DNA of 64,000 bases from Gemmatimonadota bacterium (GCA_022826565.1 JAJDUP010000049.1:1-64000), one strand, 5' to 3'; positions 26,595-35,924 are shown, counted from the first letter of the stretch. A program made the numbers and translations. The notes: generated from the letters alone by a model not told the origin.

Positions 26595-27566
26595 TCACGG
26601 CGACCGCCCCTCCATGATCGCCTGGAAGACATGCGGGTCGATGTTGCCCCCCGACACGACCGCGACCACGGGACCGCCGGTCGCACCGGGAACGCCCCCC
26701 AGTGCGGCTGCCACTCCCGCGCTGCCGGCCCCCTCCGCGACCACGTGCGCCGTGCCCGCAAGCAACCGTATCGCCCTGCACACCTCTTCGATCGAGACGA
26801 CCAGCGACCCGGCGAGCAGCGAGCTCGCCAGCGGCCACATCTCGCGAAGCATGCTGCTCGCGCCGATGCCGTCCACGAACGAGGGGCGGTACTCCACCTC
26901 TACGGGCCGCTCGGCCTCGAGCGATGCGGCAAAGGGAGCGGCGGTCTCCACCTCCGCCGCGAATACGGGAACGCCCGGGGCCAGCTCCCTCAGTGCCGCC
27001 GCGATCCCGCACGAGAGCCCGCCGCCCCCGTACGGCACCACCACGGCGCCGACCTCGGGGAGCTCCTCGACGATCTCGAGTCCGATCGTGCCGTTCCCGG
27101 CGATGACCGCAGGGTCGCTGACCGGGTGGACGAAGTGCCCCTCCTCGGCCGGGTGACCGTGGTCGCGCAGGACGCCCCACCACTCGTCGAAGGGAAGCGG
27201 CGCGGCCGTCGCCCCGAGCCGCGCGATCGCGTCCAGCTTCGTGCGCGGCGCGGTCTCCGGCACGACCACGCGGCAAGGCACCCCGAGCCGGCGCGCGGCG
27301 AAGGCCACGCCCTGCGCCATGTTGCCCGCGCTCCCCGTGTAGACTCCGCGTGCGAGCAGCTCCGCATCGGCCAGCGCCATCGCGTTGGCAGCACCACGGA
27401 TCTTGAAGGACCCTATGGGCTGCAGGCACTCCAGCTTCACCCACACCTCGGTGGGCAGCCGGGGGGCGTCGAGCCGGATGAGGGGCGACCGGATGGCGGC
27501 GTCGGCGATGCGGGTGCGGGCGGCCTCGATGGCGCCGAATGCAATGGGTCCGACCGGCTGCATCAT
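26595..27566 (-). CDS. PLP-dependent threonine/serine ammonia-lyase
   Basis: Fold-type II PLP enzyme, 323 residues, the short form without an ACT domain. Lys55 in GSFKIRGA should hold PLP. GSAGNMAQGVAFAARRLG forms the substrate loop, PYGGGGLSCG binds the phosphate and VSGGNIDPHVF the pyridine ring. It probably deaminates threonine or serine; 3-hydroxyaspartate or a racemase role is possible in this subgroup. The ATG overlaps the creatininase stop by ATGA, so the two act in one operon, perhaps in amino-compound breakdown together with the POT transporter downstream. Confidence 0.85.
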   Translation of the reverse strand: MMQPVGPIAFGAIEAARTRIADAAIRSPLIRLDAPRLPTEVWVKLECLQPIGSFKIRGAANAMALADAELLARGVYTGSAGNMAQGVAFAARRLGVPCRVVVPETAPRTKLDAIARLGATAAPLPFDEWWGVLRDHGHPAEEGHFVHPVSDPAVIAGNGTIGLEIVEELPEVGAVVVPYGGGGLSCGIAAALRELAPGVPVFAAEVETAAPFAASLEAERPVEVEYRPSFVDGIGASSMLREMWPLASSLLAGSLVVSIEEVCRAIRLLAGTAHVVAEGAGSAGVAAALGGVPGATGGPVVAVVSGGNIDPHVFQAIMEGRSP

Positions 27567-28324
27567 GCGTCTCGCAGCGCGGCGGCGATCCCGTCAGCGG
27601 CGCGGGCAATGCAGAGGTCGCCGATCTCGCGGCTCATCCCGCGCGCGTCCCCCAGCACACCGTTGGGCGTGACGGAGCGGAAGCCGTCCCGGAAGATCCG
27701 CTCCGCCACCGAGTCGTCGAACGCGACCACCGTGCCCGAAACCGCCAGCTCGTCGCGCACCAGATCAGGGCGGATGCAGAGCATTTCGGAGCTCTCCGCG
27801 ATGTCGGCGTGCCCGCCCACCCGGTGCACGAGGTCGGGGGCCAGTTCTCCGACCGCGCCTTCCCACAGCGCCACGAAGGCGTGCAGGTCGGTGTACGTGC
27901 GCACTTCGCAGCCGGGGCCGGCCGCCGAGCAAAGGTCGTCGTGCATTTCGGCGAGGGGGGCGAAATTGCCGCCGTGCGACGGGATGAAGCAGATCGTGCG
28001 GAAACCGTGCCGCGAGAGGCTCGCCGCGTAGTCGACGCAGACGGCCGTGAAGGTCTCGGGCCGCAGCGAGAGGGTGCCCGGGAAACCCATGTGATGCTCC
28101 GAGCACCCGACCCGGATCGTGGGCGCGACCAGCGCGTTGCCGAGCCGCCGGGCAACCTCCAGCGCGAGGCGGTCCCCGCGCGCCGCGTCGACCAGCAGCG
28201 GGAGGTGCGGCCCGTGCTGTTCCACCGCGCCCGCCGCGACCACCACGGTCGTGAATCCGTCCGCGAGAGCGCGTTCGACCTCGGGCCAGGTCATCTCTTC
28301 CAGAAGCAACGTTGTGTCAGTCAT
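27563..28324 (-). CDS. Creatininase-family amidohydrolase
   Basis: Metal-dependent hydrolase of 253 residues in the creatininase/MftE/FAPy-deformylase group. VEQHGPHLPLLVD supplies metal ligands (the Glu, His and His of ExHGxHLP). GCSEHHMGFPGTLSL, SHGGNFAPL and GGHADIAESSEML complete the active site. The substrate may be creatinine, a formamide or another cyclic amide. The ATG at 28324 is the start; the longer open frame upstream is noise. It is coupled to the ammonia-lyase (ATGA). Confidence 0.86.
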   Translation of the reverse strand: MTDTTLLLEEMTWPEVERALADGFTTVVVAAGAVEQHGPHLPLLVDAARGDRLALEVARRLGNALVAPTIRVGCSEHHMGFPGTLSLRPETFTAVCVDYAASLSRHGFRTICFIPSHGGNFAPLAEMHDDLCSAAGPGCEVRTYTDLHAFVALWEGAVGELAPDLVHRVGGHADIAESSEMLCIRPDLVRDELAVSGTVVAFDDSVAERIFRDGFRSVTPNGVLGDARGMSREIGDLCIARAADGIAAALRDA

Positions 28325-28370
28325 GCGGCAACCTATCTTCGAAGCACCGTTCGCTCCAGCTACAAGGATA

Positions 28371-28540
28371 AGCAGTCCGTGGATAATCCCGCGTGAGCAC
28401 CGAGAGCGGCGAGGCGCCGCGTTGGCAAGGCGCTTTGAGAGGCGAATAGCCGCGCTATTCGACCGAAGAGCAACGAAGAGCGGAGCTTGGAAGACGCAAT
28501 TGGTAAGGAGAATGTGACAACTTGTAATGTCCACTTTACA
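28371..28540. repeat. Intergenic repeat-rich, lower-GC stretch
   Basis: Between the creatininase gene and a small membrane-protein gene. It has a post-stop-type half element at 28371-28386, the hairpin CGAATAGCCGCGCTATTCG at 28443-28461 (7-bp stem, 5-base loop), and the 18-bp palindrome TGTAATGTCCACTTTACA at 28523-28540. An inverted second half element lies at 28603-28618. The stretch is visibly less GC-rich than its neighbours and holds no convincing gene. It may be a decayed non-coding mobile or dispersed repeat. Confidence 0.5.
28523..28540. repeat. 18-bp palindromic repeat, single copy
   Basis: TGTAATGTCCACTTTACA. Matches the 19543-19560 copy at 15 of 18 bases and the 36124-36141 copy at 17 of 18. 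It lies about 80 bases before the likely start of the small membrane-protein gene. Confidence 0.65.
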
Positions 28541-28622
28541 GCGTGATCGGGCGGGCGAAGCGGTCCAACGGGGATGCATCGACGCTCGAATGCCACGGGG
28601 GGTTTGTCCACGGGCTGCCGGC

Positions 28623-29126
28623 GTGACCACCGACCGTCCCCCGACGCACGAGGAACTCGCCGCCGAACGGGCCCTGCAACCCCGGCCGAGCGCTGACAGC
28701 TCAAGCTCGCTCGGCTCGGCGTTGGCCCGCTTCCTCTACCCGAAGCCGGCCAGGCGCACGATTGGCGGCATCTTCAGCTGGTGGGAGAGGCGCCGGCTCG
28801 CCTTCACCGCGATGATCAGCGCGGGGGGCGCGGTCTCGCTGGGGTCGCACGGGCTCCTGACCTGGCTGGAGGGCGGGGCGATCGAGTTCCCTCCGCTGTT
28901 CGGAGTCCTGGGGATGCTGGCGCTGGCGAACGCCTGCTACACCCTCGGGCCCCTGACCGAAGCCGCGCTCCACAGGATCTGGGGGCGGGACGTCCTGCCG
29001 GTCGGTCCCCATCTCTTCCGGGCCGGCCTGGCGCTGTCCTTCGGGATCGCCTTCCTCCTCCCCATGCTCGGCGTGGGCGCGCGGCTGGCGCTTCTCGTCG
29101 TGAGGACCCTGCTGGGGGGCGGGTAG
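28623..29126 (+). CDS. Small three-helix membrane protein
   Basis: 167 residues from the GTG at 28623; the frame is open further upstream (ATG at 28527), but that part is not protein-like and overlaps the repeat region. Three membrane helices are visible: ISAGGAVSLGSHGLLTWL, LFGVLGMLALANACYTLG and LFRAGLALSFGIAFLLPML. No catalytic motif or known family is recognised. Its stop abuts the stop of pcm on the other strand with no base between. Confidence 0.6.
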   Translation: MTTDRPPTHEELAAERALQPRPSADSSSSLGSALARFLYPKPARRTIGGIFSWWERRRLAFTAMISAGGAVSLGSHGLLTWLEGGAIEFPPLFGVLGMLALANACYTLGPLTEAALHRIWGRDVLPVGPHLFRAGLALSFGIAFLLPMLGVGARLALLVVRTLLGGG

Positions 29127-29735
29127 CTACCCATCTCCGGTGACCAGCGGCACAAACCGGACCACGCCCAGCCCCTCTTCGGTGACGCCGTCCGCCCCCC
29201 GCCGCTTCCGCACCAACTGCTGCCGGGCACCCGCCGAACCCACCGGCATCACCAAACGCCCCCCCACGCGCAGCTGCTCGAGCAGCGAATCCGGGATGCG
29301 CGGCGAGGCAGCCGCCGCTACGATCGCGTCGTAGGGTCCGCGCCCAGGCCACCCGCCCGCACCGTCCCCGTGACGCACGCGCACGTTCCCATACCCCAGC
29401 GCCGCCAGCCGCTCACCGGCCCCGGCCGCCAGATACGCGTGTCGCTCCACGGTGTACACCTCCTCGCAGAGCAGGCTCAGCACCGCGGCCGCATATCCCG
29501 ATCCGGTACCGATTTCGAGGACGCGGTCGGTCGCCGTCAGCTCCAGCGCCTCGGCCATCCACGCCACCACGTACGGCTGCGAGATCGTCTGCCCCATGCC
29601 GATCGGAAGCGGGCGGTCCGCGTACGCCTGGCGCGCATGATCCGGCTCGACGAAGGCCTCGCGCGGCACGCTCGCCATCGCCTCCAGCACGCGCGCATCG
29701 CGCACGCCCCGGCCCTCGATGTCGCGCCGCAGCAT
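29127..29735 (-). CDS. pcm: Protein-L-isoaspartate O-methyltransferase
   Basis: PCMT, 202 residues, transfers a methyl group from SAM to isoaspartyl residues in damaged proteins. IGMGQTISQPYVVAWMAEAL is the family hallmark and VLEIGTGSGYAAAVLSLL the SAM-binding loop. VMPVGSAGARQQLVR lies near the C-terminus. The true N-terminus begins MLRRDIEGRGVRDARVLEAM; the long open frame upstream belongs to no protein. It is 56 bases after the propeller gene on the same strand. Confidence 0.92.
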   Translation of the reverse strand: MLRRDIEGRGVRDARVLEAMASVPREAFVEPDHARQAYADRPLPIGMGQTISQPYVVAWMAEALELTATDRVLEIGTGSGYAAAVLSLLCEEVYTVERHAYLAAGAGERLAALGYGNVRVRHGDGAGGWPGRGPYDAIVAAAASPRIPDSLLEQLRVGGRLVMPVGSAGARQQLVRKRRGADGVTEEGLGVVRFVPLVTGDG

Positions 29736-29791
29736 TCGCCGCTTCGCCCTGCCCAGCCTGTCGCCCCCGCCCAGTCTTCGTAGCGCGCGCC

Positions 29792-30991
29792 TCAACGGGG
29801 GTCCGGCGGGGTCACCGACCAGAAGTCGATTCCCCCCGACTGGTGCTGCAGCTCGATGCTCTCCACCACCTCGAGCATCTGCAGGTCGATCACATCCAGG
29901 GTGCCGCGCACGGATCCCACCGACTCGTTGGAGACGAAGGCGTAGCGGCTGTCGGGGCTGGCCACGACCCCGTGCGTGACCGGCCGCGAGGTCGGAATGC
30001 GCCCGAGTTCGGTGCCGGCGTCGAGGTCGAAGACCGCAACCGCCTGCTCGCCCTTCAGCGTCGCCACCAGGCGCGCGCCGTCCGCCGTGGCCTCGAGGTT
30101 GTAGGGCGCCTGGCCGGTGGCGAACCGCCGGGACACGCTCCAGTCCTCCGTATCCACCTCGAGCACCTCGCCATTCCTGTTGCAGGCCACGTAGACGAAG
30201 CGGTCGGCCCGGACCCCCGCCGCGGGCTCCACCCAGGTCGGGCTGCACACCCGGTCGGCCATCGCCGCGTGGTCCATCCCGTCGGCGGCCCCTTCTTCGG
30301 CACCGTCGGCAAACGGCCCCTCGCGCCCCGGCGAGAGGTCGAACTGGGCGCTGATCTCGAAGGACTCGACATCGATCTCGACCAGCCGCTCCGAATGCAT
30401 GCAGGCGGAGTACTGGCGGGTGCCGTCGGCGCGCACACGGCTGCCGTGGGGCATCAGGCAGGTCTTCACGCGGGCGACCTCGATCATCGAGGGGGTGTAT
30501 ACGACCGACACGTCGGACGGCACCATATCGCCGTGCAGGTTGAAGTTCACCGCCATCAGGAACTGGCCGTCCGGCGTGAGCCCCATCGTCGCCGGGAAGA
30601 GTCCGAGCCGGGTGCGCGCCACCAGCGTGTCCGGCCCGGCGTGGAATTTCCACAGGTATCCGCGGGGCGTGCCGTGCGCGATGGTCACGTACCAGTATTC
30701 GCCGTCCGGCGAGACGCTGATGCCGTGCGCACCGTCGTTGTCCCCCGGCATGATCCCCACCGGGATCTCCTTCTCCACCACAACGCCCTCCCCCGGCGTG
30801 AAGGCCACCCGGCTCACCAGGTCGGAGGACTCGTTGGCCACGTACACGCGGTAGGTGGGAGCCTGGACCGGTGCCGCGCTGGCCGCTACCCGCTGGCCGG
30901 GCGCCGCCTGCGCCAGCACCACCTGCGCCAGCGCCGCCTCGCCCGGAATCAGCGCAAGCAGCGCAAGAACGACCAGCCCGGCCTTCCTCAC
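29792..30991 (-). CDS. Secreted YncE-like beta-propeller protein
   Basis: 399 residues with a signal peptide (KAGLVVLALLALIPGEAALA). The mature chain is a seven-bladed propeller of YncE/cytochrome-D1 type; blades show SPDGEYWYV, TPDGQFLMAV, EATADGARLVATL and SPDSRYAFVSNE. It may bind a ligand or protein in the periplasm. The start is the GTG at 30991, overlapping the stop of the LVIVD lipoprotein (GTGA). The two are clearly translated together and may form a surface complex. No catalytic residues can be named. Confidence 0.82.
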   Translation of the reverse strand: MRKAGLVVLALLALIPGEAALAQVVLAQAAPGQRVAASAAPVQAPTYRVYVANESSDLVSRVAFTPGEGVVVEKEIPVGIMPGDNDGAHGISVSPDGEYWYVTIAHGTPRGYLWKFHAGPDTLVARTRLGLFPATMGLTPDGQFLMAVNFNLHGDMVPSDVSVVYTPSMIEVARVKTCLMPHGSRVRADGTRQYSACMHSERLVEIDVESFEISAQFDLSPGREGPFADGAEEGAADGMDHAAMADRVCSPTWVEPAAGVRADRFVYVACNRNGEVLEVDTEDWSVSRRFATGQAPYNLEATADGARLVATLKGEQAVAVFDLDAGTELGRIPTSRPVTHGVVASPDSRYAFVSNESVGSVRGTLDVIDLQMLEVVESIELQHQSGGIDFWSVTPPDPR

Positions 30992-33315
30992 GACACGGGC
31001 GCCTTCTGCTTCGGCTCCACCTTCACCACCCACAGCCCCGAATGCATGTCGGAAACGAACACGTGCCCCTTGAACGGCTGCGGCCCCCACGCCATCGGCG
31101 CGTTCGGCACCTGCGCGTTGGCCGTTCCCGTCGTGAACCACGCCATCTCGCGGCCCTGTTTGTACAGGTCGCCCCTCAACTCGCCCGACACGTCCACCAC
31201 CCGCAGCCCGGCCTGGTAGTAGGCGACGTACATCACGTCGTCCTCGATCCAGAGGTTGTGGGCGCCGGCCTCGGGCACCTCGTAGCGGGCGATTTCGCGC
31301 AGGTTCTCGGGATCCTCCAGGTCGAAGATGTGCACGAAGCCGCGCGATCCGTCGCCGGGGTAGCCGTTGCGCGAGATGCACTCCTCGCAGTCGAAGATCT
31401 CGTCGCCGACGAAGAGGTAGCTGTGGCCGTCCGCGTTGGTGTAGGGGAAGGCGAAGTGCGTGTTGCCTTCCGCGTAGGCGAAGTGGCTCACCTCCACGGG
31501 CTCGGTGGGCGTGCCTCCCCAGCCGCCGTTGCCGGCGTCCAGGATGTAGATCCCGTCGTTCCAGTACGACACGTAGGCCATCCCGTCCAGCACCCAGATG
31601 TCGTGGAGGTACTTGCCGGGGGACTCGATGCCCCAGCGCCCGACCTCCTCGACGTCGCCCGGATCGGACACGTCCAGGATGTGCACGTCGAAGGTGCCGT
31701 TGTGGATCGCGTACAGGATGTCGCCCGAGAAGAACACGTTGTGCACTCCGCCGGTGAGCGTCTCGGTGTACTCGTCGACGACGACGGGGTGCGCCGGATC
31801 GGTCAGGTCGAGCATGACGATGCCGTTCTTGCGGTCCGACGCGCCCTCGCGCGTGATCGCCGCCACCGTGCCCCTGCTGTTGACCTTCACGTCGTTCACC
31901 ACGCGGGCGTCCACCTCGACCTGGTCGGTGAGGATCGGATTGGCCGGATCTGTGACGTCCCACACGTGCATGGCCTGCCCCGAGGGCCCGCCGCCGGGGC
32001 CCCCGCGCCTCTCCACGATCACGCGCTGAGCCCCCGCCGCGGCCGCCGCGACCTCCGGCGGAAGCGCGGGCATGCCGCCCCCCCCGGTCAGGACGTGCGT
32101 GCCCGTATACACGTAGTCACGGCCGTCGACACCGGTGAAGGCCCAGAGATCGGATGTCGGATACGGCCCGGCGGTCCCGCGCCCGACGACGCTGACCTCG
32201 TGCTCCACGCCGCGCTCCGACACATCGATGAAGGCCAGCCCCGTACTCCCGTTCGCGGTCGCCGCGATCCGGTAGAGCCCCGGGCGCTCCGCCACGAACG
32301 CCCCGTCCGGATAGATCGACGCCCCCATGTCCGTCCGCTCCTGGAAGGACGATACCGTGTAGTCGACCGCCACGGGCTCCACCGCGGCGCCCTCCGCATC
32401 GAGCGCCAGCGCCGCGAAACGCACCACATCACCCGTCCGCGCGCGCTCGGCCCCCGTCACCTCGACGGCGACCACCGGATCCTCCTCCACCTCGAACTCG
32501 AAGGTCGCCTCGACCCCCTCGGCCATCGCGGTGATCACCACCCCGCCGGGGCGAATGCCGCGCACGAACCCATGCTCGTCGATCGTGGCCAGGCGGCGGC
32601 GGTTGCTCGTCCACACGATCTCCACCGACTCGCGCACGCGGCCTCCCTCCGACAGGGCCCGGGCCTCCATCTGGAGCACCGTTCCCGTGAAGAACCGCAC
32701 GCCCGGATCCTCGATCTCCAGCGACACCACGGGCGGACCCACCACCCGGAGCGGCGCGCTGAAGTTGCGGATCTCGGGGGCGCCGGTCCCGCTGGCGGGC
32801 GGCACGCGGATCGCCATCCGCAGCTCGGTGTCGCCCTCCGCCAGACCCTTGATGTGACCCTCGTCCAGCACCGCGAACCGCGAATCGATCGTGCTCAGGA
32901 TCCGCACGCCGCGGAGCGGACTCCCGTCGCGGTCGTAGGCCACCACGTCGAAGTCCTCACCCATCTCGAGCGAATCGCCCACCTCCACGACGATCTCGCC
33001 CGGCTCGGCCCGCACATCGCCCACCCGCGCCCCTATACGGACCGCGGCGGAGTAGTTGAGCAGCCCCGGCGTAGCCGCGAGATCCGGGAGTTCAGCGTCT
33101 TGAGCCTCGCCTGCGCCAGCCTCGGGCTCCGTCGTCTCGGGCTCCGCGACCGCCTCCGGCACCGCTTCCTCCTGCATCGGTTCTTCGGGAGCAGCCGGCG
33201 TGGAATCGGCCGGCGGCGGAGGCGGCACGGAATCGACCGTCACCCTCGACGTGCTCCCGCCGCATCCCATTGCGAGCATGGAGGCCGCAAGGACCCCCGC
33301 TGCGATTCTGATCAT
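30988..33315 (-). CDS. LVIVD/Ig-like repeat lipoprotein
   Basis: 775 residues. The lipobox is ASMLAMGCGG (Cys18), then an acidic Pro/Glu-rich linker to about residue 75. One or two bacterial Ig-like (Big-2) domains follow, visible as IVWTSNRRRLATIDEHGFV and GIRPGGVVITAMAEG. The C-terminal 400 residues carry LVIVD-type propeller repeats (MHVWDVTDPANPILTDQ, IVMLDLTDPAHPVVVDEY, VHILDVSDPGDVEEVGRW, VHIFDLEDPENLREIARY). It is a cell-surface protein of unknown ligand. It is coupled to the YncE-like gene. Confidence 0.83.
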   Translation of the reverse strand: MIRIAAGVLAASMLAMGCGGSTSRVTVDSVPPPPPADSTPAAPEEPMQEEAVPEAVAEPETTEPEAGAGEAQDAELPDLAATPGLLNYSAAVRIGARVGDVRAEPGEIVVEVGDSLEMGEDFDVVAYDRDGSPLRGVRILSTIDSRFAVLDEGHIKGLAEGDTELRMAIRVPPASGTGAPEIRNFSAPLRVVGPPVVSLEIEDPGVRFFTGTVLQMEARALSEGGRVRESVEIVWTSNRRRLATIDEHGFVRGIRPGGVVITAMAEGVEATFEFEVEEDPVVAVEVTGAERARTGDVVRFAALALDAEGAAVEPVAVDYTVSSFQERTDMGASIYPDGAFVAERPGLYRIAATANGSTGLAFIDVSERGVEHEVSVVGRGTAGPYPTSDLWAFTGVDGRDYVYTGTHVLTGGGGMPALPPEVAAAAAGAQRVIVERRGGPGGGPSGQAMHVWDVTDPANPILTDQVEVDARVVNDVKVNSRGTVAAITREGASDRKNGIVMLDLTDPAHPVVVDEYTETLTGGVHNVFFSGDILYAIHNGTFDVHILDVSDPGDVEEVGRWGIESPGKYLHDIWVLDGMAYVSYWNDGIYILDAGNGGWGGTPTEPVEVSHFAYAEGNTHFAFPYTNADGHSYLFVGDEIFDCEECISRNGYPGDGSRGFVHIFDLEDPENLREIARYEVPEAGAHNLWIEDDVMYVAYYQAGLRVVDVSGELRGDLYKQGREMAWFTTGTANAQVPNAPMAWGPQPFKGHVFVSDMHSGLWVVKVEPKQKAPVS

Positions 33316-33504
33316 TGAGCCTCCTGCGTGAGTCTCCCCGGCGCGCCATCGCAGTCCGCGGATCTTGCTGGCATCACTATATGGTATGGTATCGTGGCGC
33401 GCTGTGCGCCGGGAGTTTATACACGGACACTGGGGCCGCAGGTTCCGTTATCGGAACCCGCACCGCATTCTTGGCGGATCGCGGGGCCGCGGATAGGTTG
33501 TCGC

Positions 33505-33819
33505 ATGACCGCGTTTTCCGAGAGAGTCTACGCCTGCGTCCGCCGCATTCCGAAGGGCCGGATCGTCAACTACGGAGGCGTCGCCGCCCTCGTCGGCAGA
33601 CCGCGCGCGGCCCGCGGCGTCGGATACGCCCTGAGCCACCTCCCGATCGACACCGACGTGCCCTGGTGGCGCGTGGTCAACCGCCGCGGCGCCATCTCCA
33701 CTTCGCGAATCAACGGGGTGGCCCAGCGCCAGCGAGCCCTGCTGGAGCACGAGGGCATCGAATTCGACGAACAGGGGGAAGCATCGTGGGAACGTTTCGG
33801 CTGGGACCCGCACGGATGA
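33505..33819 (+). CDS. Alkyltransferase-like DNA repair protein (ATL)
   Basis: 104 residues, only the DNA-binding domain of the MGMT/Ogt family. RIPKGRIVNYGGVAALVGRP and the ARGVGYALSHLP helix (Arg finger) are conserved. Where alkyltransferases have PCHRVV, this protein has PWWRVVNRRG, so the methyl-accepting Cys is replaced by Trp. It should bind O6-alkylguanine without repairing it and hand it to nucleotide-excision repair, as in known ATL proteins. The ATG is at 33505 and the stop overlaps the next ATG (ATGA). Confidence 0.9.
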   Translation: MTAFSERVYACVRRIPKGRIVNYGGVAALVGRPRAARGVGYALSHLPIDTDVPWWRVVNRRGAISTSRINGVAQRQRALLEHEGIEFDEQGEASWERFGWDPHG

Positions 33820-35924
33820 GAACAAGCTCGACGCTGGCGTTCGCTGCCCCGGCCTCTGCGCTGACCTGCGTGGCCCTCACCCTGTTCGCCTGCGGGGATG
33901 CCACCGGTGGCCTCCACACCGCCCATGCCGAGATCGTGGCGGAGGAGGACGCCCGGGGCAACAGCGGCCTCGACCGCATCGGCCACCACTTCGCGAGCGA
34001 TGACCCCGCCGTGCGCCGGCTGGCCGTGCGCGCGTTGGGGCGGCTGGAGGACCCGGGGCAGCTCGAGCGCATCGGCGAGTTCCTCGACGACGACGATGTG
34101 TCGGTGCGCGCCACCGCGGCCGCCGCCATGGCGCAGGCTGTCTTTGGCGCCCCGTCGGAGGCGGCGGCGCGCGCGCTCGCGGCGCGGATCGATGTCGAAA
34201 CGGACCCGGCGGTGCTGGGCAGCCTCGCGACCAACCTGGGACGCATCGCTCCGGGGAGTCCTGCCGCCCGGGCCGAGACCGACGCGGCGCTGGTTCGAGT
34301 TGCCGCCCGTCTTCCGTCGCCTGCGGACGACCGCGGGCTGATCGGTCACGTGGGGCTGGCCCGCGGCATCGATGCGTTCGCCAGATCCATCCAGCCCAAC
34401 GGGCGGCTGAGCGCTGAACTCGTCGCGGTCGTGGGGTCGTTAGGCTCGCTGGGAGCGCCCGCTGGCGGAGTCGCGGCCACGGTTGCAGCCCGGGCCAGGC
34501 GTCTCGCCGCGGCCGCGCTCGTCACCACCGGCCAGATCGACGCCGACGCCGTCCGGGCGCTCCTGCAGGATTCCGACTGGGACGTGCGCCGGCAGGCCAT
34601 GATCGCAGCCGGCCGGCATGGGACAGCGGCCGCCGAGGTGGTCCCCGCGGGCCTCGCCGATCCGCACTGGCGCGTTCGGGTCGATGCTCTCGCCGCCTTC
34701 GACCGGTGGCTGCGCCCGGAGGCCGGGTGCGCCGCGATCGTCGCCGCGATGGACGACCCGAATCCGCACGTCGCGGCGACCGCGATCGGCCTGGCCGTGC
34801 GTCCCTGCCCCGACCGCGCCGCACAGGTTGCCGCGCTCCAGGCCCGGATCGGAGTGATGGACGACCCGGACGCCGACTGGCGTGCCCCCGCCCGCGCACT
34901 GTACGCCCTCGCGGCGATCGCACCTGAAGCGGCCGCGGAGGATCTCGCGCGCCTCGCCTCCCACGCCAACCCCTTCGTAAGAGCCTGGGCAGCGCGGACC
35001 GCTGGCGTGACCGGAGACCAGGGCACGCTCACGCAGCTCGCCACCGACCCGACCCCCAACGTGCGGGAGGCCGCCCTGCGCGGTCTCGCCGCGGCGGCGG
35101 AGGCGGGAGCCGAGCCGCCGCCCGACCTCACCGACATCTATACCGCACAACTCGAAGCGAACGACCCCCAGCTGGTCATGACCGCCACCCGCCTGCTCGT
35201 CGACCGCGCCGGCGCCGACGCCCCCTTGCCCCAACTCCTCGCCGCCCTGGCCCGCTTCTCCGCCACGCAGCGCGAGACCGAGCGGGACGTGCGCGTCGCG
35301 CTTCTCGACGGCATCGGCGCGGTGGGCGGCTTCAGCCGCGACGACCTCGTCCCGTATCTCACCGACTTCGATCCAGTCATCGCCCAGCGCGCCGCCGCGC
35401 TCCTCACCGAGTCCACCGGCGAAGCCCACCAGGCCACACCCCAACCGCTCCCCCGCACCCCCACCCCCACCGCCACCCGCCTCCGCGAGCTCGAGCGCTC
35501 CGCCGTCGTCCTCCACATGGCCGGACTCGGCGACATCGTCATCGCGCTACGCCCGAACCAGGCCGCGACCAACGCCGACCGCTTCGCCCGCCTCGCCGCC
35601 GAGGGCCATTTCGACGGCCTCACCTTCCACCGCGTCGAGCCCAACTTCGTCATCCAGGGCGGCAGCCCCAACGCCAACGAGTACTCCGGCGACGGCCCCT
35701 ACAGTCGCGACGAGATCAGCGGCGCGGCCCACTGGCGCGGCACCGTCGGCCTCTCCACCCGCGGCCGCGACACCGGCGACGCCCAGATCTTCATCAACCT
35801 GGTCGACAACCTGCGCCTCGACTTCAACTACACCATCTACGGGGAGGTGGTGGAGGGGATGGAGGTCGTCGATGCCGTGCAGGAGGGCGCCGTCATACAG
35901 AGCGCGGAGGTGGTGTCCCGGTGA
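33816..35924 (+). CDS. HEAT-repeat/cyclophilin fusion lipoprotein
   Basis: 702 residues. A lipoprotein signal ends at VALTLFACG. Residues about 45-540 are tandem HEAT-like helical repeats (PAVRRLAVRALGRLEDPGQL, DWDVRRQAMIAAGRHGTAAA, NPHVAATAIGLAVRPC). The last 150 residues are a cyclophilin-type peptidyl-prolyl isomerase: FHRVEPNFVIQGGSPNANEY, RGTVGLSTRGRDTGDAQIFI and NYTIYGEVVEGMEVVDAVQ. It is probably a periplasmic folding factor whose helical arm binds clients. The start ATG overlaps the ATL stop (ATGA) and the stop overlaps the acylase GTG, giving an unusual three-gene coupling. Confidence 0.87.
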   Translation: MRTSSTLAFAAPASALTCVALTLFACGDATGGLHTAHAEIVAEEDARGNSGLDRIGHHFASDDPAVRRLAVRALGRLEDPGQLERIGEFLDDDDVSVRATAAAAMAQAVFGAPSEAAARALAARIDVETDPAVLGSLATNLGRIAPGSPAARAETDAALVRVAARLPSPADDRGLIGHVGLARGIDAFARSIQPNGRLSAELVAVVGSLGSLGAPAGGVAATVAARARRLAAAALVTTGQIDADAVRALLQDSDWDVRRQAMIAAGRHGTAAAEVVPAGLADPHWRVRVDALAAFDRWLRPEAGCAAIVAAMDDPNPHVAATAIGLAVRPCPDRAAQVAALQARIGVMDDPDADWRAPARALYALAAIAPEAAAEDLARLASHANPFVRAWAARTAGVTGDQGTLTQLATDPTPNVREAALRGLAAAAEAGAEPPPDLTDIYTAQLEANDPQLVMTATRLLVDRAGADAPLPQLLAALARFSATQRETERDVRVALLDGIGAVGGFSRDDLVPYLTDFDPVIAQRAAALLTESTGEAHQATPQPLPRTPTPTATRLRELERSAVVLHMAGLGDIVIALRPNQAATNADRFARLAAEGHFDGLTFHRVEPNFVIQGGSPNANEYSGDGPYSRDEISGAAHWRGTVGLSTRGRDTGDAQIFINLVDNLRLDFNYTIYGEVVEGMEVVDAVQEGAVIQSAEVVSR

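Noticed and set aside
30871..33318. 815-codon plus-strand open frame
   Set aside because: Full of His/Arg/Asp runs and opposite the LVIVD lipoprotein, which has a lipobox and clear repeats.
33365..33393. TATGGTATGG stretch before the ATL gene as a promoter
   Set aside because: Spacing to any -35-like sequence is wrong (14 bases) and the match is poor.
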